Of a DNA stretch of 10,834 nt, positions 1-7,298 are shown piece by piece. The first letter of the stretch is position 1. Every line of letters starts with the position of its first letter. The notes under the pieces were generated by a model, which was given only the letters and a program-made list of their open reading frames with translations, ran no database searches and was not told the DNA's origin. This DNA is from Methanomicrobiales archaeon (lineage in GTDB: Archaea; Halobacteriota; Methanomicrobia; Methanomicrobiales; JACTUA01). A program made the position numbers and the translations under genes. Location: contig JAJRCL010000024.1 in NCBI GenBank assembly GCA_028679035.1, forward strand, positions 1-10,834, in the 5' to 3' direction.

Positions 1-417
1 AAGCTGGGAAAATTCGAATCGTGGGCAGCATGCCGGCGTACCATCGAACAGGTCCCCCACCTCGGCACCAGAGAGACCTATGCAACCGTGTATGCACCCC
101 TGGAAAAAACACCGTTCTCTCCGCACGTGGTTATTATCATCGCTGGTCCGCGGGCAATGCTCAAGCTTGCCCAGAGTGCGCTGTACCCGCTCGGGGGAAG
201 GCTGCACGGGACCATGGCCGGGATCCAGTCGGTCTGCTCGGATGCGACTGCCTTCCCGTATCTGTCCGGTGAAATGAATTTCTCTCTCGGGTGCGACGGA
301 TCGAGGAAATTCTCCGGGATCGCCGACAACGAGATGGTTATGGGTATTCCCGGTGAGCGCATCGGGGAGATTGCCCGTATTCTGAAACTCGTCACTGGTG
401 CACCGGGATCAGTCTGA
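1..417 (+). CDS. DUF169 family protein (5' truncated by window edge)
   Basis: The reading frame is open from the first base, so the start lies upstream of the window. About 138 C-terminal residues are visible. They carry the pattern I associate with DUF169: a YAPLEK segment, a hydrophobic strand (VVIIIAG) followed by a helix (MLKLAQSAL), a Cys in the SVCSDA stretch, and the closing SLGCDGSRKF...DNEMVMGIPG block. DUF169 proteins are common in methanogens and other anaerobes and have no established biochemical role. The two Cys-containing blocks suggest cofactor or metal binding, but that is inference. The stop codon overlaps by 9 nt, tail to tail, with the hydrogenase maturation protease gene on the other strand. 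Family assignment is fairly firm; function is unknown. Confidence 0.8.
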   Translation, partial: KLGKFESWAACRRTIEQVPHLGTRETYATVYAPLEKTPFSPHVVIIIAGPRAMLKLAQSALYPLGGRLHGTMAGIQSVCSDATAFPYLSGEMNFSLGCDGSRKFSGIADNEMVMGIPGERIGEIARILKLVTGAPGSV

Positions 418-876
418 ACCTTCTTTATGAACACCCCATTCCCGCAGTATCCTGTGTACTGCGGAACAGGCGCATGGAACCGCTTGTGCAACAGCTGGTT
501 CGAGGGTCTCGGAAAGCGGCATAACGGTCCCTGCTTCAATACCGACCAGGACTACGTGGGGGGAGACACCAATTTCTTTTCCTATGGCGACTGCCTCTGC
601 AATGCCGATATCATGAAAGGATGATCCCGGGACATCCCATGTGGGTATCCCATCGCGGAATACCCGCACATCTCCGATCGATCCTATCCCTGATGTGGCG
701 TCTACGATAATGACGCGGTCATAACCCTCCATCAGGGAAATGAGCTCAAGACCTCCCGTCCCCCCGTCAACGGCATCAAGGTGCGGGCAGTTCTTTTCCA
801 GAAGGGCGAGTACGTGAAGCCCGGCAGCATCGTTACCGCGGAACGGATTACCACAGCATATGACCCGTATTTTCAT
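409..876 (-). CDS. Hydrogenase maturation protease (peptidase M52, HycI/HybD-like)
   Basis: The 155-residue product has the length and plan of the nickel-dependent endopeptidases that cut the C-terminal tail from [NiFe]-hydrogenase large subunits after metal insertion, in the cytoplasm. Visible marks are the N-terminal strand with GNPFRGNDAAG (residues 9-19), VIIVDA (56-60) and SSFHDIG (85-91). D16, D59 and H88 match in order and approximate spacing the three nickel ligands of E. coli HybD (E16, D62, H93). I chose the ATG at 876 because family members begin just before the GNP motif. The frame stays open to 1020, but the added residues (Cys-rich, then PFPSHGWHQQPD) look non-coding. A strong GGAGGTGAG lies at 898-906, 21 nt before the ATG, which is unusually far. 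No hydrogenase subunit gene is adjacent, so the substrate (Frh, Ech, Eha or other) cannot be told. Confidence 0.85.
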   Translation of the reverse strand: MKIRVICCGNPFRGNDAAGLHVLALLEKNCPHLDAVDGGTGGLELISLMEGYDRVIIVDATSGIGSIGDVRVFRDGIPTWDVPGSSFHDIGIAEAVAIGKEIGVSPHVVLVGIEAGTVMPLSETLEPAVAQAVPCACSAVHRILREWGVHKEGSD

Positions 877-1065
877 CGACAGGTTCCCAACAATCGTCTC
901 ACCTCCGGCACTATCAGGCTGCTGATGCCAACCGTGTGAAGGAAAAGGGATCGAAATCATGACGAAGCCGCAATCCCGGAAAGCACAGCAGCAAGGCTTT
1001 CCTGACCTCGCCATTGTCAAGGCTTATCATCCGTCACATGGAATCTGTATTTAACGGTGATCGGT

Positions 1066-1569
1066 GTGCAGATTTCGATGAAACTGGAGATGAAGGATAC
1101 TCCCGGGCAGCTCGTGACCGCGCTGAAACCTATCTCTGAAGCAGGAGGCAATATCATTGCCATCGTGCACCAGCGGGACGCCACCAGCACATCGGACACC
1201 ATCGATGTTCAGGTCGTCCTCGAGCTCGCGGAGAAAAGACTTGGCCCTCTCATTGAAGACTTAAAACAGCACGGCGTCCGTGTCCAGCGAATCGGGAAGG
1301 AGCGTCTTATCCATCGCCGTGATTTCATTATTATCGGCCACATCGTGCACACTGACCTCTCCGATACAGTGGACCAGATCGACCGTACGGGTTTTTCAGA
1401 AGTCTCCGAAATCCAGATGGTAATGCCCGGAATCCATGAACCATCAACCGCCCGGATCACCATCAAGGCGACGCATGCCGACGACATGCAACGGGCCGTC
1501 GAGATACTGCGCAGGATAGCGGTCCACAAGGATATCCTGGTCATCGAGCCGGTGGAGGAGGTTCTATGA
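1066..1569 (+). CDS. ACT-domain protein, probable regulator of homoserine dehydrogenase
   Basis: The product of 167 residues opens with a classic ACT domain: strand QISMKLEM, then KDTPGQL, where the Gly after Pro is the ligand-binding position, followed by a helix and the GGNIIAIVHQRD strand. The second half (from about residue 88, DFIIIGHIVH to the end) looks like a further degenerate ACT-like alpha/beta unit. ACT domains bind amino acids and control metabolic enzymes. I chose the GTG at 1066 because it gives an N-terminus that begins the first strand, and GGTGATC at 1056-1062 can pair with the 16S rRNA tail. A GTG at 1057 and an ATG at 1078 are alternatives. The stop overlaps the start of homoserine dehydrogenase by 4 nt, implying translational coupling. 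That supports a role as its threonine or other end-product sensor, although no binding data can be read from sequence. Confidence 0.8.
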   Translation: MQISMKLEMKDTPGQLVTALKPISEAGGNIIAIVHQRDATSTSDTIDVQVVLELAEKRLGPLIEDLKQHGVRVQRIGKERLIHRRDFIIIGHIVHTDLSDTVDQIDRTGFSEVSEIQMVMPGIHEPSTARITIKATHADDMQRAVEILRRIAVHKDILVIEPVEEVL

Positions 1570-2552
1570 AAATCGCCCTTCTCGGCTTTGGTTCCGTCGG
1601 TCAGGGAATTGCCCGGGTTCTTGCGGAACGGGATCTTGGGATCACTATTACTGCACTTGCCGATTCAAAAAGCGGCATCATCGATCCGAATGGGATTTCC
1701 CTGGAGAGCGTTCTTGCCCGCAAGGAGCAAACCGGTTCCTGCGGGAAGACCGGGATCACTGCTGAGGAGATCGTCCGCACCGCCGACTATGATGCCCTCG
1801 TGGAAGTTACACCTACTAATGTTCAGGACGGGGAACCCGCCCTCTCCCATATCCGGACTGCACTCGCTCGGGGAAAACATGCGGTCACTTCCAACAAAGG
1901 ACCAATAGCAATTGCGCTTCCCCAGCTTCGCGCCCTTGCACAGGGACGGGGCGTGCAGCTCCGGTACGAAGCGACCGTATGCGGTGCCATTCCCATCTTC
2001 CATACGCTCGAGCACGGTCTGGGCGGCAACCGGTTCCTTGCCATCCGCGGGGTCATGAACGGGACCTGTAATTACATCCTCTCCCGGATGGCCGCAGAGG
2101 GGCTCACCTATGACCAGGCACTTATGGAAGCCCGCCAGCTCGGATATGCAGAAGCGGATCCGACCTACGATGTCAGAGGCATCGATACAGCGATCAAACT
2201 CGTGATCCTGGCAAACTCCATTTGGGGACTGGGTGCGCGACTGCCCGATGTGGATGTTACCGGGATTGACCGGGTGACACCCGAAGCCCTGAGCCTTGCT
2301 GAAAAACAGGATTGTACGGTCCGCCTGATCGGAGAGGCGATCCAGGAACCATCGCTCCTCCGCGTCTCCCCCCGGATCCTTTCCAAAGACCATCCGCTGG
2401 TCGTGTACGGCACCCTGAATGCGATCACGCTGGAAACGGATCTGGCCGGCGAGCTGACATTTATCGGGAAAGGAGCCGGTTCCAGGGAGACCGCATCTGC
2501 GGTCATCGGAGACCTGATTTTCATCCGGGACTGTTATGTCAAAGGTCCTTGA
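1566..2552 (+). CDS. hom: Homoserine dehydrogenase
   Basis: Reduces aspartate semialdehyde to homoserine with NAD(P)H, the branch step to threonine, methionine and isoleucine. The 328 residues hold an N-terminal Rossmann fold with GFGSVGQG at 7-14, TSNKGPIA at 108-115 (K111), NGTCNYIL at 165-172, the signature EADPTYDVRGIDTAIKLVILA at 196-216 and GKGAGSRETASAV at 301-313. D207 and K211 have the same spacing as the catalytic Asp219/Lys223 of the yeast enzyme. There is no C-terminal ACT domain, so this is the short form; an ACT protein is encoded directly upstream and overlaps it by 4 nt. A strong ribosome binding site (GGAGGAGG) lies just before the ATG. The gene overlaps the next one by 17 nt, so all three are probably co-transcribed. 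Confidence 0.95.
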   Translation: MKIALLGFGSVGQGIARVLAERDLGITITALADSKSGIIDPNGISLESVLARKEQTGSCGKTGITAEEIVRTADYDALVEVTPTNVQDGEPALSHIRTALARGKHAVTSNKGPIAIALPQLRALAQGRGVQLRYEATVCGAIPIFHTLEHGLGGNRFLAIRGVMNGTCNYILSRMAAEGLTYDQALMEARQLGYAEADPTYDVRGIDTAIKLVILANSIWGLGARLPDVDVTGIDRVTPEALSLAEKQDCTVRLIGEAIQEPSLLRVSPRILSKDHPLVVYGTLNAITLETDLAGELTFIGKGAGSRETASAVIGDLIFIRDCYVKGP

Positions 2553-3654
2553 ACGGCGCCGGGAATTCCTCGGTATACTGCGTCAATGTACCCTCGAACG
2601 TGGGTATTTTACCGTCACCGACCTCGCCGTTGCTGCGGATGTCCCCCGATCCACGGCCCAGGACTGGATCCACCGTTTCCTGGAGGAGCAATGCGTTGTT
2701 GCGCAGGAAGAGCAGCGCGGCAGGCATCCTGCCCGGTATGTGGCGACGAGTGCGCTTCCCCGCAGCGCCTGCCGGAGAATCTTTACCACGGTCGATCGCG
2801 ATGAAGTCGAGATTTACCACGAGTGTCTGAGCATGGGCTGTGCCGCGTTCTGCGAGCACCATCATCGCACCGCCGGGGGCGTATTGACTGCGGTCCGCCG
2901 GGACGGTACTCTCCTGCGGGAGAGAGCGCGACTCGGACAGGGAGCGGCGGACATCGGCCTGTACCCCTGTGCAGCGGTGGGTGTATCGGCAGTAAGCATC
3001 GATGGGGAATGGATTACCCAGCGGATCCGCTGCCTCGGTGGTCCAGCCTATTCGCTGACCGATATGATGAGCATGGCGGAAGGTGTGGAGGAGATCCGGG
3101 TCAACAGGGCAGGGGATCTTGTCGACGGGACCGTAAAAACACGTGCCCTGCGGTATGTCGTTATCGGGATCGATGACACCGACTCCCGTGAAGGGGGGGC
3201 GACCTTTGCGCTCGCTCTTGCCCTCCTCCAGCACCTGGGAAAGCTTGCGGGAGTGCTTCCTATCGGACACCGTGTGGTGATGCTGAATCCAACGCTCGAA
3301 GGAAAAACCGTCGGCAACTCGGCAAGTCTCCTGGAACTGGCGATCGAACCAGCAGTGTGCCCCCGGGTTATCGAGGCAGTGTTGCGGTTTGTCGAGGATG
3401 AGGCTTTTTCACCGGACTGGGGGGTCGCGATTAAACAGGGATTCCAGGTTCCCGGTGCGTTACGGGATTTCGGCGGAGAGGCACGGACAAGAATCATTTC
3501 CCGCTATCAAGCTCTCGAAGTTGCTGCTTCTTCCGGGGTTCTCCTCCGCGGAGGACGGGGCGTTATCGGAGCACTTGCTGCGGTTGCGTATCTGGGGCAG
3601 GACAGTTCCGTTCTTCTGGACCCCCATGCCCGCCTCCCGCGGATAACCGCGTGA
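2536..3654 (+). CDS. Winged-helix protein fused to a TiaS/methanogenesis-marker-11-like domain
   Basis: A 372-residue protein in two parts. Residues about 10-70 form a winged helix-turn-helix: FTVTDLAVAADVPRSTAQDWIHRFLEE reads as helix, turn and recognition helix, with a basic wing at 61-68. The rest resembles methanogenesis marker protein 11. It has a region with H96, C98, C102, C107 and H108-H110, then CLGGPAYSLTDMMSMAEGVEE (166-186), then VIGIDDTDSREGGATFALA (209-227). That last motif is shared with TiaS (tRNA-Ile2 agmatinylcytidine synthetase), where the DDTD acidic cluster lies in the nucleotide/metal-binding site. TiaS's later domains (OB fold, zinc ribbon) are absent. It overlaps hom by 17 nt and ends the operon. 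It may be a DNA-binding regulator with a repurposed nucleotide-binding domain, or an enzyme with an added HTH. Motifs are clear; function is unknown. Confidence 0.75.
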   Translation: MSKVLERRREFLGILRQCTLERGYFTVTDLAVAADVPRSTAQDWIHRFLEEQCVVAQEEQRGRHPARYVATSALPRSACRRIFTTVDRDEVEIYHECLSMGCAAFCEHHHRTAGGVLTAVRRDGTLLRERARLGQGAADIGLYPCAAVGVSAVSIDGEWITQRIRCLGGPAYSLTDMMSMAEGVEEIRVNRAGDLVDGTVKTRALRYVVIGIDDTDSREGGATFALALALLQHLGKLAGVLPIGHRVVMLNPTLEGKTVGNSASLLELAIEPAVCPRVIEAVLRFVEDEAFSPDWGVAIKQGFQVPGALRDFGGEARTRIISRYQALEVAASSGVLLRGGRGVIGALAAVAYLGQDSSVLLDPHARLPRITA

Positions 3655-3680
3655 TACCTGGTCTTCCTTGAAGTCCGGAT

Positions 3681-3714
3681 AAAAAAATGAAAAGAAAATT
3701 ATTCGTCCTTTTTT
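3681..3714. terminator. T-rich bidirectional terminator zone
   Basis: The gap between the two convergent genes has a run of seven A at 3681-3687, read as U on the minus strand after the response regulator stop. It also has a run of six T at 3709-3714 for plus-strand transcripts. Archaeal RNA polymerase stops at oligo-T tracts without needing a hairpin, so this short zone can serve both genes. Confidence 0.5.
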
Positions 3715-4160
3715 ACCGGAGGGACATTCACGAACCGCCAGTACAGTCCCAGGTCCCGGATCACATTCGCAAATTCATCAAACTTGACCGGTTTGACAAT
3801 GTAGCTGTTTACGCCCAGGTTATAACTGTCCACCACGTCACGTTCTTCCTTTGAAGAGGTGAGTACGACGACCGGTATGGTGCGTGTATGCGGGTTTTCC
3901 CTGATCCTGCGGAGGACTTCGAGACCATCGATTTTCGGCAGCTTGAGGTCGAGGAGAATAACCTTCGGTTTCTTTTGCGTATCGCGATGGGCGTAGGATC
4001 CGGTGCCGAATATGAAATCAAGGGCCTCCTCCCCGTCCCATGCAACATGGACCTGGTCGCTTAAGTTGCACCACCGGAAAACGTGGAGTATTAACTCAAC
4101 ATCATTCGGGTTGTCTTCGACGAGGAGGATCTCAACATTCCTCTCTGCCCGGTTCATCAT
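3699..4160 (-). CDS. Single-domain response regulator (CheY-like receiver)
   Basis: The 153-residue product is a stand-alone receiver domain. Numbered from the ATG at 4160: ILLVEDNPNDVEL with acidic pair E15/D16, phosphoacceptor D71 in VILLDLKLPKIDGLEVL, T101 in VVVLTSS, and K123 in SYIVKPVKFDEF. The insertion after strand 2 (FGTGSYAHRDTQKKP) and the NPNDVELI start resemble the Rcp1-type phytochrome-partner subgroup. There is no output domain, so it acts by protein contact or as a phosphorelay intermediate. The first of two adjacent ATGs is chosen because GGGAG at 4169-4173 sits 8 nt upstream; the frame also allows a TTG at 4175. It is transcribed away from the large PAS/GAF protein across a 356-nt gap, suggesting but not proving a shared pathway. 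Confidence 0.92.
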   Translation of the reverse strand: MMNRAERNVEILLVEDNPNDVELILHVFRWCNLSDQVHVAWDGEEALDFIFGTGSYAHRDTQKKPKVILLDLKLPKIDGLEVLRRIRENPHTRTIPVVVLTSSKEERDVVDSYNLGVNSYIVKPVKFDEFANVIRDLGLYWRFVNVPPVKKDE

Positions 4161-4182
4161 ACCATTGTCTCCCAATTAAGGG

Positions 4183-4193
4183 AAAAATATATC
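4183..4193 (-). promoter_or_regulatory. Possible box A of the response regulator gene
   Basis: On the minus strand this reads GATATATTTTT, a fair archaeal TATA element. Initiation about 25 nt downstream would fall near 4163, which would leave almost no leader and would exclude the GGGAG ribosome site. So either the transcript is leaderless or the true promoter is further upstream. Confidence 0.35.
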
Positions 4194-4285
4194 GTTCCAG
4201 CGCGTCGCGGGGAGTGATTATGACCTTCATCTGTCAAATTGAAAGAAGACAGGAGAAAAAGAATAATTATCCGATTGAAAAAGGG

Positions 4286-4293
4286 TTTAAATA
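4286..4293 (+). promoter_or_regulatory. Possible box A (TTTAAATA)
   Basis: TTTAAATA lies about 25 nt before the ATG at 4314, the usual box A to start distance in archaea. It would allow a leaderless mRNA for the small ORF that begins there. Confidence 0.35.
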
Positions 4294-4313
4294 AGGACGG
4301 AATTGCTGAAAAT

Positions 4314-4472
4314 ATGTTGATTTTTATTTTGAATTATCGCATACCCTTATCCGCGGAACGAAGGATGTCTCTCATGCACCAGAACACCCCGGGGCCGGTC
4401 AAGTGTCACTGGGGGGCCAAATACTGGAAGCCGGTGTGGGGACTGATTGTCACGGCTCTGTTGCGGGGGTGA
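4314..4472 (+). CDS. Possible small protein of 52 residues
   Basis: An ORF of 52 codons in the spacer between the response regulator and the PAS/GAF protein. I do not recognise the product. Its first part (MLIFILNYRIPL) is hydrophobic, the middle is polar, and the C-terminus (CHWGAKYWKPVWGLIVTALLRG) is rich in Trp and ends in a short hydrophobic stretch. From the internal ATG at 4365 onward, 29 of 35 third codon positions are G or C against 17 of 35 second positions, the bias expected of coding sequence in this genome. A TTTAAATA element lies at leaderless distance before the ATG at 4314. The internal ATG at 4365 is another possible start but has only AAGG immediately before it. Its end lies 45 nt before the next gene. 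It could still be chance. Confidence 0.35.
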   Translation: MLIFILNYRIPLSAERRMSLMHQNTPGPVKCHWGAKYWKPVWGLIVTALLRG

Positions 4473-4484
4473 TTTCTTTGACAA

Positions 4485-4492
4485 TTTATAAG
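4485..4492 (+). promoter_or_regulatory. Box A promoter of the PAS/GAF gene (TTTATAAG)
   Basis: TTTATAAG is a near-consensus archaeal TATA box. Initiation about 25 nt downstream of its centre falls at about 4513-4516, directly at the ATG at 4517. No ribosome binding site is visible before that ATG, so the mRNA is probably leaderless. Confidence 0.6.
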
Positions 4493-4516
4493 TCATCTCA
4501 CTTATGACCTATCCAT

Positions 4517-7204
4517 ATGACCTGGGATCAGGAGAAGATCGCACGGATCACGAACATTCTCAAAGAAACTCCTGCCGGTCTTACGATTTCCGATTTGTCC
4601 GATCGCCTGAAGATGAACCGGAACTCCCTTGCGAAGTACCTCGAAATGCTTCTTATTTCCGGAAAGGTTGAGATGGAAACTTTTGGGACCGCGAAAGTGT
4701 ACTGCCTGTCCCACCGGATCCCCCTGTCGGCAATGCTGGGCTTCTCTTCCGATCTGATCGCTGTCCTTGACGGGGACCAGCGTGTCGTCCAGGTGAATGA
4801 TCCATTCCTCTCATTCTTTGGTATGCATCGTGATGCTATTCTCGGGCGCAGGATTAGCCAGCTCGAGGTCCCGGAACTCGCCCGGCTACCGCTGGATTGT
4901 CTTCCCCGGCCTCTGCATGAACCATACCCCGAGGTCATATGCAAGAGAAAGGGGATCGATACTTACCTTCGCATTAAAAGCGTACCGACCGTATTTGAAG
5001 ATGGGGGCAAAGGGTGCTCCCTCATCCTTGAAGACGTTACCATCCAGCGGCAGTACGAACACCGATTGGAAGCGAGTGAGGCACGCTACCGGGCTGTCGT
5101 TGAGGGGCAGACGGAACTGATTATCCGGCGTAAGCCGGACCGGACAGTGACATTTGCGAACGATGCTTATTGCCGTTTCTTTGGAGTACGGCGTGAAGAT
5201 ATTGAGGGAAAGATATACCCAATCCAGGCAATTCCGGAGGACCGGGAGAAAATCGAAAACGCGATCCAATCGCTTTCTCCCCATTTACCAGATACTTCCG
5301 TCGAAATCCGCGTGCATGACCCGTCCGGAACCCTGTACTGGTTCGAGGTGTCCCTGCACGCATTGTTTGACACGCTTGGCAACCTCACCCGGTTTCAGAA
5401 CGTAGGACGCGACATCACGAAGCGGAAAAATGCCGAAGAAGACCTCGCCCGGCATGCTGCCAGTCTCCAGTTTCTTTCCGAGAGTGCAATGTCGTATGTA
5501 GGGGTGTCTTCTGTACCTGCCATCTATGCATCCATATGCACGAGGCTCAATCAGCTCATGCCAAGGGCTCTGATAAACGCGAATTCCTATAATCCGATCG
5601 GCCGCTGGCTGAATATTCAGAGCATTTCGGATCATATGGAACCCGTCCTCGAAGAGATACTGGGAAAAGATTACCGAAAGGCGGTGTTTCCGATCAATGA
5701 TGAGGCACATGCGACCTTTACCCTGGGAAAACTCCAGCAAATCCCGCTCTCGTTCTACGACTTCACATTTCACCAGTTCCCCGCTGAAGCCTGTGAGCGC
5801 CTGGAAAACGCGCTGGGAAACCCGGTCTTTTATTCGATCGGACTCGCATCGGACGGGGATTTCTTCGGAAATGTGAATATCTTCCTGCCCCGCGACGAAG
5901 CGTTAATCGATCCCGCGATGATCGAGACATTCGTACACCAGGTATCCCTCGCACTGCGAAGGAATCTCGCGGAAATGAGTCTTCTTGAAAGTGAGGAAAA
6001 GTACCGCGTTCTGGCAGAAAACTCACTGGACGGTATTGCGATCGCGGACGTTGGAGGCAATATCTGGTATGGGAACATGGCGGTGGGGCAGATGCTTATA
6101 CCCGAGGAGAAGAATTCGCCCGTGGGAAAAAATCTGTTCCGGTATCTGGATCCTGATGCTGCTTACCATCTGCAGGATCGAATCGCTGCGATGTCGACGG
6201 ATAATCCCAGTTTTTCCGGTATTTTCCGCATCGTGCACAAATCAGGCGATGAACGTTGGCTGGAGTGCGTCGCTACACGCATCGAGTATCTCCACACGCC
6301 TCTGGCAAGCTTTGCCTTGCGGGATATTACCGGATTACGCAGGACTGAACGGGAGCTCCTTGTCAAGGAAAAGGCGATGGAGGCCTCGATCAATGGAATG
6401 GCGATTCTTGATCGGTCATTCCGCCTGATTTATGCAAATCCCTCATTCTGTTCCATACTGGACTTTGTACCAAAAGAAATTCTGGGTTCAGATGCCGCGA
6501 TTATAACCCGCGGCAGTGAAGAATTCCTTGCCGCAATGCGCCAGCTCTCGGAAACCGTTGTCCGGGATGGGAAATGGTTTGGGGAGGTCCGATCCCGTAA
6601 AAAAGATGGCTCCTTTCTCTACCTGATGGTATCGGCAACGCTGGTGAAAGATGAGGCAGGAGAGAGTATCTGCACCCTCATATCCGTCGTGGATGTCACC
6701 GAACGTGAGCACTTTGAAGAGGCCTTCAAGACAACGTATGAAAAGCTCCGGGAAGCCATTGAGTTTATCCCCGATCCGACGTTCGTTGTCGACTGTGATC
6801 GTAAGGTGGTGGTATGGAATACCGCCATAGAGAATCTTACCGGCGTTTCCCGCGAGCAGGTACTGGGGAAAACGGGCTATGCAGAGGCATTCTGGTTTTT
6901 CCAGGGGATCCGCCCGATCCTTGTGGATTTGATCAAGCTGCCGGCGTATGAAGTGTCCCATCTTTATCCGGGAGTGCGTCGTTTTGGCGACAATATCTAT
7001 GTGGAAACGTTTGTTCCCGCACTCCGGAACGGCCTGGGAGCATTTCTCTGGGGTAAGGCATCCCCCCTCACCGATGACGAGGGAAAATGTATCGGGGCAA
7101 TTGAATCGATACGGGACATTACCGAATGGAAGCGGGCGCAGGAAGCACTTCGCAGGTTCCGGGAGGACGGGCCGGATCTGTCAGCGTCCTGCGAGAGGAT
7201 ATGA
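4517..7204 (+). CDS. Multi-domain PAS/GAF sensor with N-terminal winged helix, no kinase
   Basis: An 895-residue cytoplasmic sensory protein. Approximate order: winged helix 1-68 (LTISDLSDRLKMNRNSLAKYLEMLLISGKV), PAS 75-180, PAS 186-305, GAF 313-485, PAS 490-608, PAS 613-733 and PAS 740-875. The PAS units are recognised by repeats of EARYRAVVEG/EEKYRVLAEN starts, FANDAYCRFFGV and YANPSFCSIL cores, and PAC-type ends such as GRDITKRKNAEEDL, VVDVTEREHFEE and IRDITEWKRAQEAL. No membrane segments are seen. The chain ends 20 residues after the last PAS with no HisKA or HATPase domain, GGDEF or other output, and the 94 nt to the next gene hold no broken kinase remnant. The only candidate output is the N-terminal helix-turn-helix, so it may be a one-component regulator. 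Bound ligands cannot be inferred. The promoter suggests a leaderless mRNA. Confidence 0.88.
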   Translation: MTWDQEKIARITNILKETPAGLTISDLSDRLKMNRNSLAKYLEMLLISGKVEMETFGTAKVYCLSHRIPLSAMLGFSSDLIAVLDGDQRVVQVNDPFLSFFGMHRDAILGRRISQLEVPELARLPLDCLPRPLHEPYPEVICKRKGIDTYLRIKSVPTVFEDGGKGCSLILEDVTIQRQYEHRLEASEARYRAVVEGQTELIIRRKPDRTVTFANDAYCRFFGVRREDIEGKIYPIQAIPEDREKIENAIQSLSPHLPDTSVEIRVHDPSGTLYWFEVSLHALFDTLGNLTRFQNVGRDITKRKNAEEDLARHAASLQFLSESAMSYVGVSSVPAIYASICTRLNQLMPRALINANSYNPIGRWLNIQSISDHMEPVLEEILGKDYRKAVFPINDEAHATFTLGKLQQIPLSFYDFTFHQFPAEACERLENALGNPVFYSIGLASDGDFFGNVNIFLPRDEALIDPAMIETFVHQVSLALRRNLAEMSLLESEEKYRVLAENSLDGIAIADVGGNIWYGNMAVGQMLIPEEKNSPVGKNLFRYLDPDAAYHLQDRIAAMSTDNPSFSGIFRIVHKSGDERWLECVATRIEYLHTPLASFALRDITGLRRTERELLVKEKAMEASINGMAILDRSFRLIYANPSFCSILDFVPKEILGSDAAIITRGSEEFLAAMRQLSETVVRDGKWFGEVRSRKKDGSFLYLMVSATLVKDEAGESICTLISVVDVTEREHFEEAFKTTYEKLREAIEFIPDPTFVVDCDRKVVVWNTAIENLTGVSREQVLGKTGYAEAFWFFQGIRPILVDLIKLPAYEVSHLYPGVRRFGDNIYVETFVPALRNGLGAFLWGKASPLTDDEGKCIGAIESIRDITEWKRAQEALRRFREDGPDLSASCERI

Positions 7205-7250
7205 GGGAACGATACACCGCTCAAAAGACACCCTGGTGTGTTCACGCTTG

Positions 7251-7275
7251 TTTTTAAACAATCACCATTTTTTTT
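7251..7275 (+). terminator. T-rich terminator after the PAS/GAF gene
   Basis: Two oligo-T runs, five T at 7251-7255 and eight T at 7268-7275, follow the stop at 7204 and precede the convergent LarE gene. CACCA at 7263-7267 can pair with TGGTG at 7283-7287 around the second run. The T tracts alone suffice for archaeal termination. Confidence 0.5.
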
Positions 7276-7298
7276 AAATCATTGGTGGATCTGCTGCA

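Noticed and set aside
877..1020. N-terminal extension of the hydrogenase maturation protease frame to 1020
   Set aside because: The extra 48 residues are not typical of the family, are Cys-rich then low in structure, and the family start fits the ATG at 876.
1665..2393. Long minus-strand ORF of 242 codons inside hom
   Set aside because: Antisense to a clearly recognisable enzyme gene; it is a product of high third-position GC and its protein is not recognisable.
2539..3270. Minus-strand ORF of 243 codons inside the winged-helix/TiaS-like gene
   Set aside because: Same reason: antisense to a gene with clear motifs, and no ribosome site or family pattern.
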